Origin: Bacteroidales bacterium
GTDB lineage: Bacteria; Bacteroidota; Bacteroidia; Bacteroidales; GCA-2748055
Direction: 5' to 3'
NCBI GenBank assembly: GCA_030589895.1
Contig: JAUUZQ010000010.1
Coordinates: forward strand, 1 to 54,272
Length of the DNA stretch: 54,272 nucleotides
Shown here one piece after another: positions 1 to 9,747 of the stretch. Both the position numbers and the translations under genes were made by a program. How positions within the stretch are numbered: the stretch's first letter is position 1; each line of letters starts with the position of its first letter. The notes under the pieces are model-generated. The model was not told the DNA's origin and made no database searches. It was given only the letters and a program-made list of their open reading frames with translations.

Positions 1-1166
1 CCGAATGAGGTGTTTGCTGGATAATTACCATAAGTTTCATATAAAGGGAGTGAATGCATTGCTTCGGCGGCAATAATAGCGCTTGCGGCTTTCTGCGGAG
101 AATAAACCAGGTTCAAAAAATGTGTCTGCCAACCAAGATTGGCTTTTGCAGTAACTAACATATCGTAAGCAAACATGGCGGCAAATTGGGCGCCAACGGA
201 ACGGAAGGTCCTTACCATTGCTGGATACATTACAGGAGAGAGCAGATCAGGTGCGTCAAATTCATAAACGATTCTAGGCATACCCTTAATTTCAGAAGTC
301 TTCATCATTTCAAAATGATCGACCGTGGGTAGATAATTCCCCCTCAATGTTTCACCGGATACTAGCCCACTGGGATACCAGGCAAAACTTACACCTTGTA
401 TTTCTGAATGCTTCAGGGCTTTAGATATATTAAAATCCTGACTTATATTATGAAACAGTATTTTATCACAACCGGTAACTCTGACAGCATCAACCAAAGC
501 ATTTATATAATTAACTGAACCCTCGATATCGTTACTGTGATGCCATGGCTCGTTAATCATTTCGATGAAAAGAATGTCCTCTTCGTCCTTAATGGCCGTT
601 TCAGTATATGGATTAACATGGTTCAGAATTTGACGCAGATAGTTTTGCTGTGCCTTAATCGCATCCGGACTGGTCCCAAGTTCCGACTTTTTGAAATGCG
701 CAGAAAATCCATGGGCCTTCTCATCCATTGCATCTGGCCACTGGGAACTGTATGTAACAATCGGGCTAAAAAGCATTTTTATCCCTCTCCTTTTAGCCTC
801 AGAAATTAGATAATCCATCAAATCAAGATGTTCATTGCTTACCAGGTTCCCCAGTGAGTCAGAATTCTGGAAATCTCCCCAGAAACAAATCCTGAGCCCA
901 TCCCATCCCATTCTGGCGAAATGTGTCATATCCTTTCTGATTTCAGCTTTCAGATCATCAGTGAAATATTTGGCTGCTCTGTAATCACAGGCAGAAGGAA
1001 GGCAATAATTTGCTCCAAATAAAGCCACCTCCTGATGAGTACCTGACCAACGTATAACACCCTCACTGTCTAAATATACCTGGGAATTTTGGTTTGGGCT
1101 TTGGGCATAAATAGCTGAAGCTCCAAAAGAACAGATGACTATCAGTAACTTAATAGATAAAGACAT
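1..1166 (-). CDS. Clan-A (GH5-like) TIM-barrel glycoside hydrolase, 3' end outside window
   Basis: Likely a secreted glycosidase of the GH5/GH2-type (clan GH-A) TIM-barrel superfamily. I translated the minus strand by hand from ATG 1166, and 388 codons remain open to the window edge. Residues 1-21 form a signal peptide ending near IYAQ. A short strand-rich start (SEGVIRWSG) leads into a barrel (FGANYCLP, WDGLRICFWGD). The motif MINEPWHH places a clan-A acid/base Glu at residue 206, and RIVYEFDAPD offers a nucleophile candidate at Glu302. It lies 160 bp downstream of the GH53 gene on the same strand and may belong to the same galactan locus. Exact family and substrate cannot be assigned from what is visible. 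The C-terminus is missing only because the window ends. Confidence 0.72.
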   Translation of the reverse strand, partial: MSLSIKLLIVICSFGASAIYAQSPNQNSQVYLDSEGVIRWSGTHQEVALFGANYCLPSACDYRAAKYFTDDLKAEIRKDMTHFARMGWDGLRICFWGDFQNSDSLGNLVSNEHLDLMDYLISEAKRRGIKMLFSPIVTYSSQWPDAMDEKAHGFSAHFKKSELGTSPDAIKAQQNYLRQILNHVNPYTETAIKDEEDILFIEMINEPWHHSNDIEGSVNYINALVDAVRVTGCDKILFHNISQDFNISKALKHSEIQGVSFAWYPSGLVSGETLRGNYLPTVDHFEMMKTSEIKGMPRIVYEFDAPDLLSPVMYPAMVRTFRSVGAQFAAMFAYDMLVTAKANLGWQTHFLNLVYSPQKAASAIIAAEAMHSLPLYETYGNYPANTSF

Positions 1167-1325
1167 GACAAATAAAGCATTAACTATAATTAAAACTATC
1201 TGCTTCTCAGAACTTCCTGACCAATTTCTTCCTAGCTATAATATCCGCAAAAAAATCCAGTTTCCAATGAAGATACATCTACAGAATTAATTCTAAGACT
1301 CTCCGCTAAGCTATAAACAAAAGAA

Positions 1326-3428
1326 TCAAAGATTCTGCTTAATTACTATTCTATTAAATATTTTCTTTTCTGTCTTAGCAGCCAGTAAATAAGGTCCATC
1401 CGGGAGCTTATCAAGGTCGAGATTGATCTCAGACAGAGTCCCGGAAATCAACTTAGAAAATACCAGGCTACCATCAATATTTATTATATTTATTTCAAAT
1501 ATTTTTGTCTGTGTGGGAAACACTAACATCAGCTTACTATTGAAGGGATTGGGAAAAACTTCAAATTCAGATAACAGTTCTGTATACTTTTCTATTGTAT
1601 TCAAGTCGATTGTTTCACAGCTCCCCCACCGAACCGCAATTATGGTATCATGATCTGCTATGGAATACCCTCTATCTGAGGTCCACCATTCAGCACATTC
1701 TGTTGGCACCTCTTCTCTGAATTCTTTGTAATTATCCCAGGTATCTGTTGTCATATAATAATATGCTCCAGCATCTTCTGGCCTGAGGTATGTAGTCCAG
1801 TAATAAATACTGTCTTTCAACTCAGAAAGAGGAATGATGGACCATGGGCTACCTGTTTGGTCTCCTGTAAGGAATACTCCTCTGGATATATCTTCCCCGG
1901 TCATATCCACTGCGAAAGTTACTTGAACAGAATCCGGTGCTTGTGAAGAGCAACTGCTCCACGAGACAGAATACACTTTAGCATCTCCGCTTAAGAAATA
2001 TCTCCTGCAACTGTCCTGATATAGCATACAATCTGTAGGGATGCTTTCTTTCATTTGCCATTCAGGACCGTTCAGAAAATAGAATCCACCTTCTGAATCA
2101 GGAGGTAAATATGTATAGTAGCTATAAATACTTCCGCCTTCGCTTGTCATGGGGATAAGCTCCCAGGGTTCTCCGCTAAATGATCCCGTGATGAAAACTC
2201 CCTGGGATACGTCCTCTTCAGACATATCTACTTTAAAGGAAACTTTCCAGGTACTCAAATCCTCGTAGTAAGGAGCCTGCATCCACATTCCACCCCCGTT
2301 TTCCATGAAGTTTGTGTTTTCGGGATCAAAGAAAACCACATGATCATGCGAGGATCCGACTCCCCAGGGTGTTCTGCATGGAGTTGATACCCATGCCGGC
2401 TCCCAGAATATCATCCCAATTCCGCCCCCCCTCTTTACGGCCCGAGTAAAGTCAACCAAGTATTCAAGTTGCTTGGCGGGGGAGACCGGCAGGTAATCCG
2501 GATCTGGAGTGTTGATTATATTGCCTAAGGGATCGAAGTTCTGAGTAGACCATAGATATCCGGTTTCTGCAACCATTACCTCATATTGAGGAAATGATTG
2601 TTTCAGGGATTTGATTGTGGATTCAAGCTCTTTTAAACTGCCACCATGCCAAGAGTAATAGTAGGAGATTCCCATGATATCGAAATCGCTTACTCCTTTG
2701 CTAATGAGGTTTTGGAAAGACCAGTTGTGTGCGCTCAGGTTTCCACTGAAGTGAAGGGCAATTTTTGGTTTCATTTCTGTAATTGCACTGATATCTCTAA
2801 TAGCCCTTATGGCAGCATTATACATCACTGCATGCCTGCTCCAGTTATTGCTTACTGTTGCTGCAATTTCATAACCGTTTTCTTCCGGGACATGCTTAAG
2901 AATTCCGGAATTATTTTCATTCCCTACTTTAACAAATTCCGGCATCAATCCTTCATTATTTAATTCATCAAGAAGGCGGTATGTATATGAGTAAACAGTA
3001 TCTTTCATCGCATCCTGATCATATGCTACATCTAACCACATTCGTGGGATAAGCTGTCTTCCTGGATCTGCCCAGAAATCAGAGTAATGAATACCTAACA
3101 TAACCTGCATATCCTTTTCTTTTGCCCTGCGAATCGTTTCCTTGACATCTTCCAGGTCGTTGTAGAAGGATTTGGTACCGGTTGGTTGTACCAGTGGAGC
3201 TTGCCACCAGGAAGGGTCAACCCAAAGCCTGACCCTGACAAGATTTGTTCCATGGTCTGAAAAAATCTCGTATACATCCTTTTCTACGTTATTCTCTTTG
3301 AAAACAGCCCCGCAATCCTCCATTTGGTTCACATATGAAAGATCATTCCCGAAATAGAATTCCTGGCCGTGAATTGTTGGGAACAACAATAGAAAAACAA
3401 TGCTTATATAAATATTTTTAAACTTCAT
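1326..3428 (-). CDS. Secreted GH53 arabinogalactan endo-beta-1,4-galactanase with two beta-rich modules and T9SS tail
   Basis: Predicted to cut beta-1,4-galactan (pectic or arabinogalactan side chains) outside the cell. Residues 1-21 are a signal peptide. Residues 24-390 match GH53: NDLSYVNQMEDCG at the start, VRLWVDP, HYSDFWADPG, acid/base Glu171 in VGNENNSG and nucleophile Glu288 in VAETGYLW. Two related modules follow, about 394-490 and 500-603, each opening with a VxxxVDM...GVFxTG pattern and ending with a Trp/Ser/Cys motif. They resemble starch-binding-like or CBM-type beta sandwiches. Residues about 623-700 are a T9SS type A sorting domain (EVFPNPFN ... LPDGPYLL). At 700 aa it is much longer than a bare GH53 (about 350-400 aa). 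Its start overlaps the stop of the GH2 relic upstream, so both probably share a transcript. Confidence 0.9.
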   Translation of the reverse strand: MKFKNIYISIVFLLLFPTIHGQEFYFGNDLSYVNQMEDCGAVFKENNVEKDVYEIFSDHGTNLVRVRLWVDPSWWQAPLVQPTGTKSFYNDLEDVKETIRRAKEKDMQVMLGIHYSDFWADPGRQLIPRMWLDVAYDQDAMKDTVYSYTYRLLDELNNEGLMPEFVKVGNENNSGILKHVPEENGYEIAATVSNNWSRHAVMYNAAIRAIRDISAITEMKPKIALHFSGNLSAHNWSFQNLISKGVSDFDIMGISYYYSWHGGSLKELESTIKSLKQSFPQYEVMVAETGYLWSTQNFDPLGNIINTPDPDYLPVSPAKQLEYLVDFTRAVKRGGGIGMIFWEPAWVSTPCRTPWGVGSSHDHVVFFDPENTNFMENGGGMWMQAPYYEDLSTWKVSFKVDMSEEDVSQGVFITGSFSGEPWELIPMTSEGGSIYSYYTYLPPDSEGGFYFLNGPEWQMKESIPTDCMLYQDSCRRYFLSGDAKVYSVSWSSCSSQAPDSVQVTFAVDMTGEDISRGVFLTGDQTGSPWSIIPLSELKDSIYYWTTYLRPEDAGAYYYMTTDTWDNYKEFREEVPTECAEWWTSDRGYSIADHDTIIAVRWGSCETIDLNTIEKYTELLSEFEVFPNPFNSKLMLVFPTQTKIFEINIINIDGSLVFSKLISGTLSEINLDLDKLPDGPYLLAAKTEKKIFNRIVIKQNL

Positions 3429-3586
3429 GTCATCAACTCTTTTGTAAGTGAAATATCAGTTGTCTCTGGGTTATTTGTGCTATCCATTAGGAAATCCCAT
3501 CCACCAGCTAGAGAAATCTCATTGCTTTTCATAGCGCAGGATGCGTGTAAAAAACTAAAAACCGGGAAGAAGTATATATATCCCAT
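3425..3586 (-). pseudogene. Relic of a GH2 beta-galactosidase-type lipoprotein (N-terminus only, 53 codons)
   Basis: A short minus-strand reading frame from ATG 3586 to TGA at 3425-3427. It begins with a hydrophobic signal (MGYIYFFPVFSFLHASC) ending in a lipobox-like HASC. Next comes EISLAGGWDFLMDST, which resembles the first strand of the sugar-binding domain of GH2 enzymes (the ISLNGxWDF type). It then stops, so only about 5% of a GH2 protein (usually 800-1100 aa) is left. Its stop overlaps the GH53 start, and it sits 21 bp after the MFS gene. I infer an internal deletion that removed the rest of a galactosidase-type gene between the transporter and GH53. The alternative is a real small lipoprotein of unknown function. 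Confidence 0.5.
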
Positions 3587-3607
3587 GGTATTAAACTGGT
3601 AAATGAT

Positions 3608-4999
3608 CTATTTCTTTTCTATAAAAAACTGTTCAACCTCTTCAAGGGTTTTACCCTTTGTTTCAGGTAGCTTTTTAAGTATAAACAAGAATCCAATAAA
3701 ACAGATCCCGGCATATACCCAAAATGTGCCATGAGCACCGAGTGCATTATTTAGAATCGGGAAAAGAATGACTAGTAGAAAACTACCTATCCATAATGCA
3801 GAAGTGGCAATCGCCATGGCTGTACCCCTGACTTTATTTGGAAAGATCTCAGCAAGTACAACCCAGGTAACGGGTGCCAGCGTCATGGCATACACTGAAA
3901 TACCGGATAGAATAAAGATAAGGACGATTAGTCCATCCAGTTTGAAATAATAACTGGCTCCTACGAATAGATAAACGATCGACAGGCCCAGGGATCCAAA
4001 GATCATCAGCGCACGCCGACCCCAATTATCGACAGTTCTTATGGCAACAAAGGTAAATACCAGGTTGACAATGCCGGTAATAACAATATTAAAAAGGGTA
4101 TCACTCACGCCAAATCCAGCAGCAGAAAAAATCTCATCTGCATAATTGAATACTACATTTATTCCACACCATTGTTGGAAAAATGCCAGAAATACCCCCA
4201 GGAACACAATGGGGAAAATCGCTTTTGACAGCAATATTTTATAGGGGATCTTTTCTAAGGCTGCTCCAAACGATTCCTTTATGTCGACAATTCTATCCTT
4301 TGCATATTGACCCCCACCGATCTTCTTTAATATACTTCCTGCCTCTTTATGCTTTCCCTCTTTCACGAGCCACCTCGGACTTTCCGGAACAAAGAAGAGC
4401 AGCACAAAAAATAATAGTGCAGGTATAGATTCTGCCCAAAACATCCATCGCCATGCCATTTGCCCATTCCAGGAATCAAGGATCGCCTGGCTCGTGGCTC
4501 CTTCAGGAACAGGTTGTGCTATCAGCCAATTGATTATTTGTGCCAGCAACACACCGACTACGATAGTAAGCTGATTTAGTGATACAAACCTCCCCCTGAT
4601 GGATGCCGGTGATAACTCAGAAATAAAAATGGGAGAAACAGAAGATGCCAGTCCGATTCCCAATCCTCCCCAGATTCTATAAAACACAAACCAATTCAAG
4701 GTGTTAGAAGCACCTGTTCCTATCGCAGAAGTTGTAAATAAAGCCGCTGCAATAAATAAAGCGATCCTTCGTCCATACCTATCGCTTATCACACCCGAAC
4801 TCATGGCGCCAATGACACAGCCAAGCAAAGCACTGCTCATTACCCAGCCCTGCATATTGGGAATCTCACTGATCAGAAAGAACTTTTCATAAAAAGGTTT
4901 TGCTCCTCCAATGACAACCCAGTCGTATCCAAATAAAAAACCACCCAAAGCTCCGATCATGGCCACTCCGAGAACATACTTAATGTTGTACTTTGACAT
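3608..4999 (-). CDS. MFS sugar porter (sugar:H+ symporter family)
   Basis: Inner-membrane sugar transporter, 463 aa, with about 12 hydrophobic segments. The signatures of the sugar porter family are clear: GFLFGYDWVVIGGA at the start, SDRYGRR in loop 2-3, RIWGGLGIGLASS and PIFISELSPASIRGR, PESPRWLVKEGK before the central loop, and PETKGKTLEEVEQFF at the C-terminus. Family members include XylE, GalP and AraE. The substrate cannot be read from sequence; galactose or arabinose would fit the neighbouring GH53 gene. It lies between the DUF5107/TPR gene upstream (137 bp gap) and the GH2 relic and GH53 gene downstream, all on the minus strand. Confidence 0.9.
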   Translation of the reverse strand: MSKYNIKYVLGVAMIGALGGFLFGYDWVVIGGAKPFYEKFFLISEIPNMQGWVMSSALLGCVIGAMSSGVISDRYGRRIALFIAAALFTTSAIGTGASNTLNWFVFYRIWGGLGIGLASSVSPIFISELSPASIRGRFVSLNQLTIVVGVLLAQIINWLIAQPVPEGATSQAILDSWNGQMAWRWMFWAESIPALLFFVLLFFVPESPRWLVKEGKHKEAGSILKKIGGGQYAKDRIVDIKESFGAALEKIPYKILLSKAIFPIVFLGVFLAFFQQWCGINVVFNYADEIFSAAGFGVSDTLFNIVITGIVNLVFTFVAIRTVDNWGRRALMIFGSLGLSIVYLFVGASYYFKLDGLIVLIFILSGISVYAMTLAPVTWVVLAEIFPNKVRGTAMAIATSALWIGSFLLVILFPILNNALGAHGTFWVYAGICFIGFLFILKKLPETKGKTLEEVEQFFIEKK

Positions 5000-5136
5000 G
5001 CCTATGCGATTAACTTTCTGAAACCTATATTACAATGCAAGATCGTAAATGAAAAAGAATAAAACTATGATAAATACTTAATTTCATTGGGCAAATACTC
5101 CTCTTTGATCATTTTGAGCAAGTTTGACCCAAATGC

Positions 5137-8100
5137 CTATCCTGCATTTTCTCTTGCACCTGCATGAGCTGGATCATTCTTTAAAACTTTTTGAAAATAT
5201 TTGTTCGCCCTTCCAAATTCACCTTTCCCCTTATATCCCAGGCCCATTAAATAGTGACATTGATTCTTATTCCGCAGGGAAAGATCATCTTCCCAAATTT
5301 GAAGATCTGGCAAGGAGACAGCAAAATATTCGATCTTGACTTCATCATCAGCATGCTTCTCACCAAATTCTATCAGATTATCAAAACAAATCATGGCAGC
5401 TTTGCTTTCCCCAAGTTTTAATAGTGTTATTCCCTGAAAGTAAAGAATATCAGGCTGTTGATCATTATAATACCATGCCATGACAGGTTCATTTATACCT
5501 GATGACGCTTCCTTCCAAGCTGATCTGGCCTTTTCGGTTTCCCCAAGGCCCTCGTAAGCGCAACCCAGCCAATAATTCATCCTGTTCTCCTGGGTCCCAA
5601 CTAACTTTCCTTCGCCCAGATTATGAGGGAAGGATCTCAACTTCTCCAGAAAGTGTATTGCTCCCTGGAAATCTTTGCATTCAATAGCGAGGCGTGCCAA
5701 TCCCAATAAACTTCTAACATATGCACCGGAAACTTTTCCCTCACCACCTTCCCAAGGATGAAAATTTCGCCTCATCACCATTTCATAGGCGCTCTTGTAA
5801 TCTTCTTTTAAGAGATAGAGTTCTACACGCTCCAGGTAGAGATCGTCCCTTTCAATCACCAACTCCTTTTTCTTTTGAAGCAAATCAAAGCGAAAATCTA
5901 TCGATCTATTCGTTTTTTTATATAGTTGATTTAATTCCATTAGCAGCCTTGCATCATTAGGTGCAAGTTCATCTGCTTTTTCCATACAAGCTAGCGCTTT
6001 TTCCTCCTGATCAAACTTATTGAAGTATGCAAGGGCCAGGTTTCTGAAGACAATCGAAAATGTATCATTCAGCTCTGCCGACTTTTCAAAACATGACAAT
6101 GCTTCATCATATTGTCGAGCGTTATACCAGAAATTACCAAGATAATAAGGTGCTTTAGATCCTGTTGGATTCAATTCTATTGCCAATTGCAATGCCAAAA
6201 CAGACTCAAGCTGGTGAGGGAAACAGTAGTCGGGCAGGCATTCTTCTGCGGATAGTATCGCCTGCTTGGCCTCCATTGTCAAACCGCCTCTATTCAATAT
6301 CCATGCTTTGTAATAATAGGCCATTGGGTAGGCATTTTCCTGGAGCTTAATGCCCAAATCCAGCACAGAAACAGCCTCCTGGTGCAAACCTGCCCAGGCG
6401 TAATCAAGTGCAATTTCAATATAGTTATGAATATTGCCCCGGAGTAAGCTGGTGAATTCATCAAGCGCAGAAAGATCATTTAAGAGGTGTTTTTCATATA
6501 ATACCCCGAAATTAAATGGATCGAGTGCAAGAGATCCTTCACATAAAATAAGTGCCTGATCGTTCTCAGACAGGTTTCTGAGAATAGCAGCTTTCAGGTG
6601 CCTCGCTTTATGATTTGTCCAGTTTCTATTAAGCGACCGGTCAACATTTTCAAGGGCCAAAGTCCAGTTATTCTCAGCTACATCGATCTGCGCAATCTGA
6701 AAATATCCACTGTCCATATATGCGGCATTCCATACCGATTTGTGGAAATACCTGTATGCATCCGCATCCTTCCCTTGTAGTCTGAGCGACAAGCCCATAT
6801 TAAACAGTGGTTCACCATCATAGGGATTCGGATTTCTTTTTGTAAGAGTAGAGATGGCAGTTTGGAAATGGGATGCTGCCTGTGCAAATTTGCCTCTTCT
6901 AAACAGCCATAAACCAAGAGCGTTGTTACATCTGATATCCCCAGGATCCCGCATTAGTCCTTCACGGTAATATGCTGTTGGGTCATAGGTCGCATGCCTG
7001 TATTGCTCCAGGTGCAATCCATTCAGGTAAAGCTCCTCTACCGACTTTATCTCCTCAGGTAAAAGGGCCGCAACAGCAGCTTCGGGGATTGACTCAGGGT
7101 TTTCCCCTTCCGGGGACCAATGGATCAAAAGATTTCCGCTATTATCAAGCACTTCAAGATGATAGTCCTGATCTGCAATGTCAGCGTCGATCTCAAGTAT
7201 ATTTGAATAGGAAGTTTCAGGGGTAAAGCTATGCTGCGTATCAAGGAAACCCTTCCCGCCTCCTGTAAGAATGATCCTGGAATCTTTGAATATACCGGTA
7301 GTAAATATTTTCACATGAGCCTTCTCTTTTGTGATCTCAAGATTTAACATGATATCCTTTGTTGCATTTTTAACAACTCCAATATCTCTGTAAGGCATGA
7401 AGTACTGTGAAAATGATTTCTCCTCGTAGGGCATTAGCCAGGAGAAATCCGGCTGGTTATCGGTATAAACCCCACACATCAATTCAATATAGGGGCCGTT
7501 CCTGTCAGTGAGATTTCTGTCCCATGCTTCCCCAAAATCTCCATTACCCCATGTCCATTGCTTTTTTCCGGGTGAAACATGGTGATTTGCCACATGTAGC
7601 AAGCCTCCTTGCGAATCATTCTCAAAACCACCCACAAAATCGTATTTCGACTCAATGGCCATATAGGATGTTGGTACCGGAATATTCTTGTATTTAGAAA
7701 TATCCACACCGGAAGAATAGTCCATCTTATAATAAGTACCCGTTGCGACCGGGAAGGTGGAGACATCTCTTTTCCCATGATCGAATACGGCATTCACATC
7801 AGGAGGAAAAACGGATTGATAATGTTCATTAACGGCAACGGCAGGGTTGGCCCACCACAAGAATGTCTGGGCTTGTGAGGTCCGGTTATAAAGCCTGACC
7901 TTGATCTCTAAGTAAGCATGCTGGGGATGAAGCGTAAAACCTGTCATGCCCCTGGTACGAAACATCCGCTCAATTTCACTGCACCAGACTGTCTTACTTC
8001 CATCTGCATTCTCCTCTATGGTAAAATCCACTGGGTCATAGGTACTGGGACGATGATGCTGGGGCCAGTTAAACTCAATACCGCCAGAGATCCATGGTCC

Positions 8101-8448
8101 GGTGAGGCCTACCAGGGCAGGTTTTATCACCTCATTATAATAGACAAAGTGCCTGTTCTTCGTTTTATCAAAAGCCATTTGCACCCGTCCACCCAGCTCC
8201 GGCAGGATCATAATTTTAAGATATTCGTTCTCAAGGAAACATGCCTGCCACTCTTTCTCTCTTACCTCATCAGAAATCTTCTCAATCACCGGATGCGGAT
8301 AAACTGCACCACTACTTCCCTGATATACCCTCTTTTCCAGAAAAATTGGATTCTTTTCTGGTTTCCCAATCTCATATGTTGGAATAATCACTTTTTCCTT
8401 CCAAACTTTAACTTTCATACCATTATAATTAATAATGCCAGTGCTCAT
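5137..8448 (-). CDS. DUF5107-domain protein with long TPR array
   Basis: A 1103-aa protein. The first part (about residues 20-330) matches DUF5107, a galactose-mutarotase-like beta-sandwich region: YLKIMILPELGGRVQMAFDKT, GGIEFNWPQHHRPSTYDPVDF, LWWANPAVAVN. The second half is a chain of tetratricopeptide repeats (AYYREGLMRDPGDIRCNNALGLWLFRRG, APYYLGNFWYNARQYDEALSCFEKSAEL, MGLGYKGKGEFGRANKYFQKVLKNDPA). The frame is open to 8556, but I place the start at ATG 8448 because MSTGIINYNGMKVKVW begins the conserved region and the residues before it look like untranslated DNA. No signal peptide is evident from that start. Proteins of this type often occur in Bacteroidota sugar loci; their biochemical role is not established. 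It is first in a minus-strand unit divergent from the AraC gene. Confidence 0.82.
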   Translation of the reverse strand: MSTGIINYNGMKVKVWKEKVIIPTYEIGKPEKNPIFLEKRVYQGSSGAVYPHPVIEKISDEVREKEWQACFLENEYLKIMILPELGGRVQMAFDKTKNRHFVYYNEVIKPALVGLTGPWISGGIEFNWPQHHRPSTYDPVDFTIEENADGSKTVWCSEIERMFRTRGMTGFTLHPQHAYLEIKVRLYNRTSQAQTFLWWANPAVAVNEHYQSVFPPDVNAVFDHGKRDVSTFPVATGTYYKMDYSSGVDISKYKNIPVPTSYMAIESKYDFVGGFENDSQGGLLHVANHHVSPGKKQWTWGNGDFGEAWDRNLTDRNGPYIELMCGVYTDNQPDFSWLMPYEEKSFSQYFMPYRDIGVVKNATKDIMLNLEITKEKAHVKIFTTGIFKDSRIILTGGGKGFLDTQHSFTPETSYSNILEIDADIADQDYHLEVLDNSGNLLIHWSPEGENPESIPEAAVAALLPEEIKSVEELYLNGLHLEQYRHATYDPTAYYREGLMRDPGDIRCNNALGLWLFRRGKFAQAASHFQTAISTLTKRNPNPYDGEPLFNMGLSLRLQGKDADAYRYFHKSVWNAAYMDSGYFQIAQIDVAENNWTLALENVDRSLNRNWTNHKARHLKAAILRNLSENDQALILCEGSLALDPFNFGVLYEKHLLNDLSALDEFTSLLRGNIHNYIEIALDYAWAGLHQEAVSVLDLGIKLQENAYPMAYYYKAWILNRGGLTMEAKQAILSAEECLPDYCFPHQLESVLALQLAIELNPTGSKAPYYLGNFWYNARQYDEALSCFEKSAELNDTFSIVFRNLALAYFNKFDQEEKALACMEKADELAPNDARLLMELNQLYKKTNRSIDFRFDLLQKKKELVIERDDLYLERVELYLLKEDYKSAYEMVMRRNFHPWEGGEGKVSGAYVRSLLGLARLAIECKDFQGAIHFLEKLRSFPHNLGEGKLVGTQENRMNYWLGCAYEGLGETEKARSAWKEASSGINEPVMAWYYNDQQPDILYFQGITLLKLGESKAAMICFDNLIEFGEKHADDEVKIEYFAVSLPDLQIWEDDLSLRNKNQCHYLMGLGYKGKGEFGRANKYFQKVLKNDPAHAGARENAG

Positions 8449-8558
8449 TTCCAGATGAAACCTGCCATATAAATGTATATGAAGGGACAGTGCGAATAAA
8501 TAGAAAATATTCTGAAATACCTGTATTATATTACTATTTTTACAAAATATATACAAGC

Positions 8559-9437
8559 ATGATTAAAACAGAAGATTTTAGCGGTCAGAGAATGATCATC
8601 TTGCCGAATAATATTATTAAACATCTTTCTAATAATGATATAAGCAAATATTCCTATGTAACCGATATTGGCTATTTTCCTGATGCCAAAGATCATTTCA
8701 GGAAAAGAGAACAAGGAAGCATGCAAAATATTCTTATATATTGTGTAAAAGGAACGGGCTGGATATCTGTGAGAAGTGAGAGGTTTCGAATGACAAAGGA
8801 TCAATATTGTTTTATTCCCAAGCATACTCCTCATACCTACGCAAGTGGCACTGATAATCCCTGGACAATTTACTGGATCCATTTTTCCGGGGAGAAGGCC
8901 GATAGTTTTGTCTCCGGGGATTTCATTCTGCCTACACCAATGATGGACTCTGAGGACTATAGGGAGGAAAGAATAAAAATATTCGATGAAATCTTTTATA
9001 GCCTTGAATCAGATTATACTGAAAATAATCTTGAATATGCGGGGATCGTACTGATGCATCTCCTGGCAACATTCAAGTTTGAACAGCAGTTTGCAAAGAT
9101 CAGGAACCCTCAATATGAAGATGCAACAACAATGGCTATTACATATATGAAAAGAATGATTGGACAAAAAATAAGACTGGAAGAGATTGCAGGGCATTGT
9201 GGGCTTTCTGTCTCCCACTTCTGCATGATATTTAAAGAAAACACATCTCAAACGCCTATTGAGTATATGAACAACCTTCGGGTTCAGAAAGCCTGTCAGC
9301 TGCTCGATCTGACCACCCAGAGGATCAATGAAATCTCAGCAGTCCTGGGTTTCTCCGATCCATTCTACTTCACCAGGGTATTCAAAAAAAGTATTGGACA
9401 ATCACCTGTTCAGTACAGAAAACATATAAGCGGTTAA
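8559..9437 (+). CDS. AraC-family transcriptional regulator
   Basis: A 292-aa cytoplasmic regulator. Residues about 20-150 form the cupin-type ligand-binding domain of AraC proteins (GTGWISVRSERFRMTKDQYCFIPKHTPHTY, then WTIYWIHFSG). The last 100 residues carry the double helix-turn-helix (IRLEEIAGHCGLSVSHFCMIFKE and INEISAVLGFSDPFYFTRVFKKSIGQSPVQYRK). I chose ATG 8559 (MIKTEDFSGQ) rather than 8490 because the extra residues are not family-like and would crowd the divergent promoter. It is transcribed away from the DUF5107/transporter/GH53 unit across a 110-bp AT-rich gap, so it probably controls that unit in response to a sugar. The inducer is unknown. Confidence 0.88.
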   Translation: MIKTEDFSGQRMIILPNNIIKHLSNNDISKYSYVTDIGYFPDAKDHFRKREQGSMQNILIYCVKGTGWISVRSERFRMTKDQYCFIPKHTPHTYASGTDNPWTIYWIHFSGEKADSFVSGDFILPTPMMDSEDYREERIKIFDEIFYSLESDYTENNLEYAGIVLMHLLATFKFEQQFAKIRNPQYEDATTMAITYMKRMIGQKIRLEEIAGHCGLSVSHFCMIFKENTSQTPIEYMNNLRVQKACQLLDLTTQRINEISAVLGFSDPFYFTRVFKKSIGQSPVQYRKHISG

Positions 9438-9456
9438 ATTCCTGCTAATTTAATGC

Positions 9457-9747
9457 TTAGTAAACAGCATCTTCAAAGGAATTATAAATGCCATAATTCT
9501 CGATAGGATAAATCCGTAGCATCAGAATGGCAATAATTTCTTTTTTTGGATCGATCCAGTAGGAGGTTCCAAAATATGTATTCCTACTGTAACTGCCGAC
9601 TGCCCGGGCATTGCTAAATGTGGTTTTCTCAGAAAGCACAGTGAAGTCCGGTCCTAAATAATAGTCTCCTGTATCCAGGTGGATCTCCGACATCAACTCT
9701 ATTGTCTCAGGTTTAAGGACCCTGACCCAGCTAAATTGAGTAGAAGA
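9457..9747 (-). pseudogene. C-terminal fragment of a beta-lactamase-family serine hydrolase
   Basis: The minus-strand frame is open from just inside a TAA at 9748-9750 to a stop at 9457. The peptide KPETIELMSEIHL ... VGSYSRNTYFGTSYWIDPKKEIIAILML ... SFEDAVY matches the end of class-C beta-lactamase-like serine hydrolases, where a G(x)YFWVDPKE..GVFMTQ block precedes the C-terminus. The catalytic SxxK and YxN parts are absent, and about 300 residues are missing. The fragment ends where repeat copy A begins (9730), so an insertion or recombination there probably destroyed the gene. It is convergent with the AraC gene, whose stop is only 19 bp away. Confidence 0.6.

Noticed and set aside
7918-8472. 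184-codon open frame on the plus strand
   Set aside because: It lies opposite the well-supported DUF5107/TPR gene, shows no domain or signal, and its composition is that of an antisense shadow.
8459-8558. Exact promoter boxes in the AraC/DUF5107 gap
   Set aside because: Sequences such as TATATTTTG come close to TAnnTTTG but miss the spacing by one base on either strand, so I did not call them.
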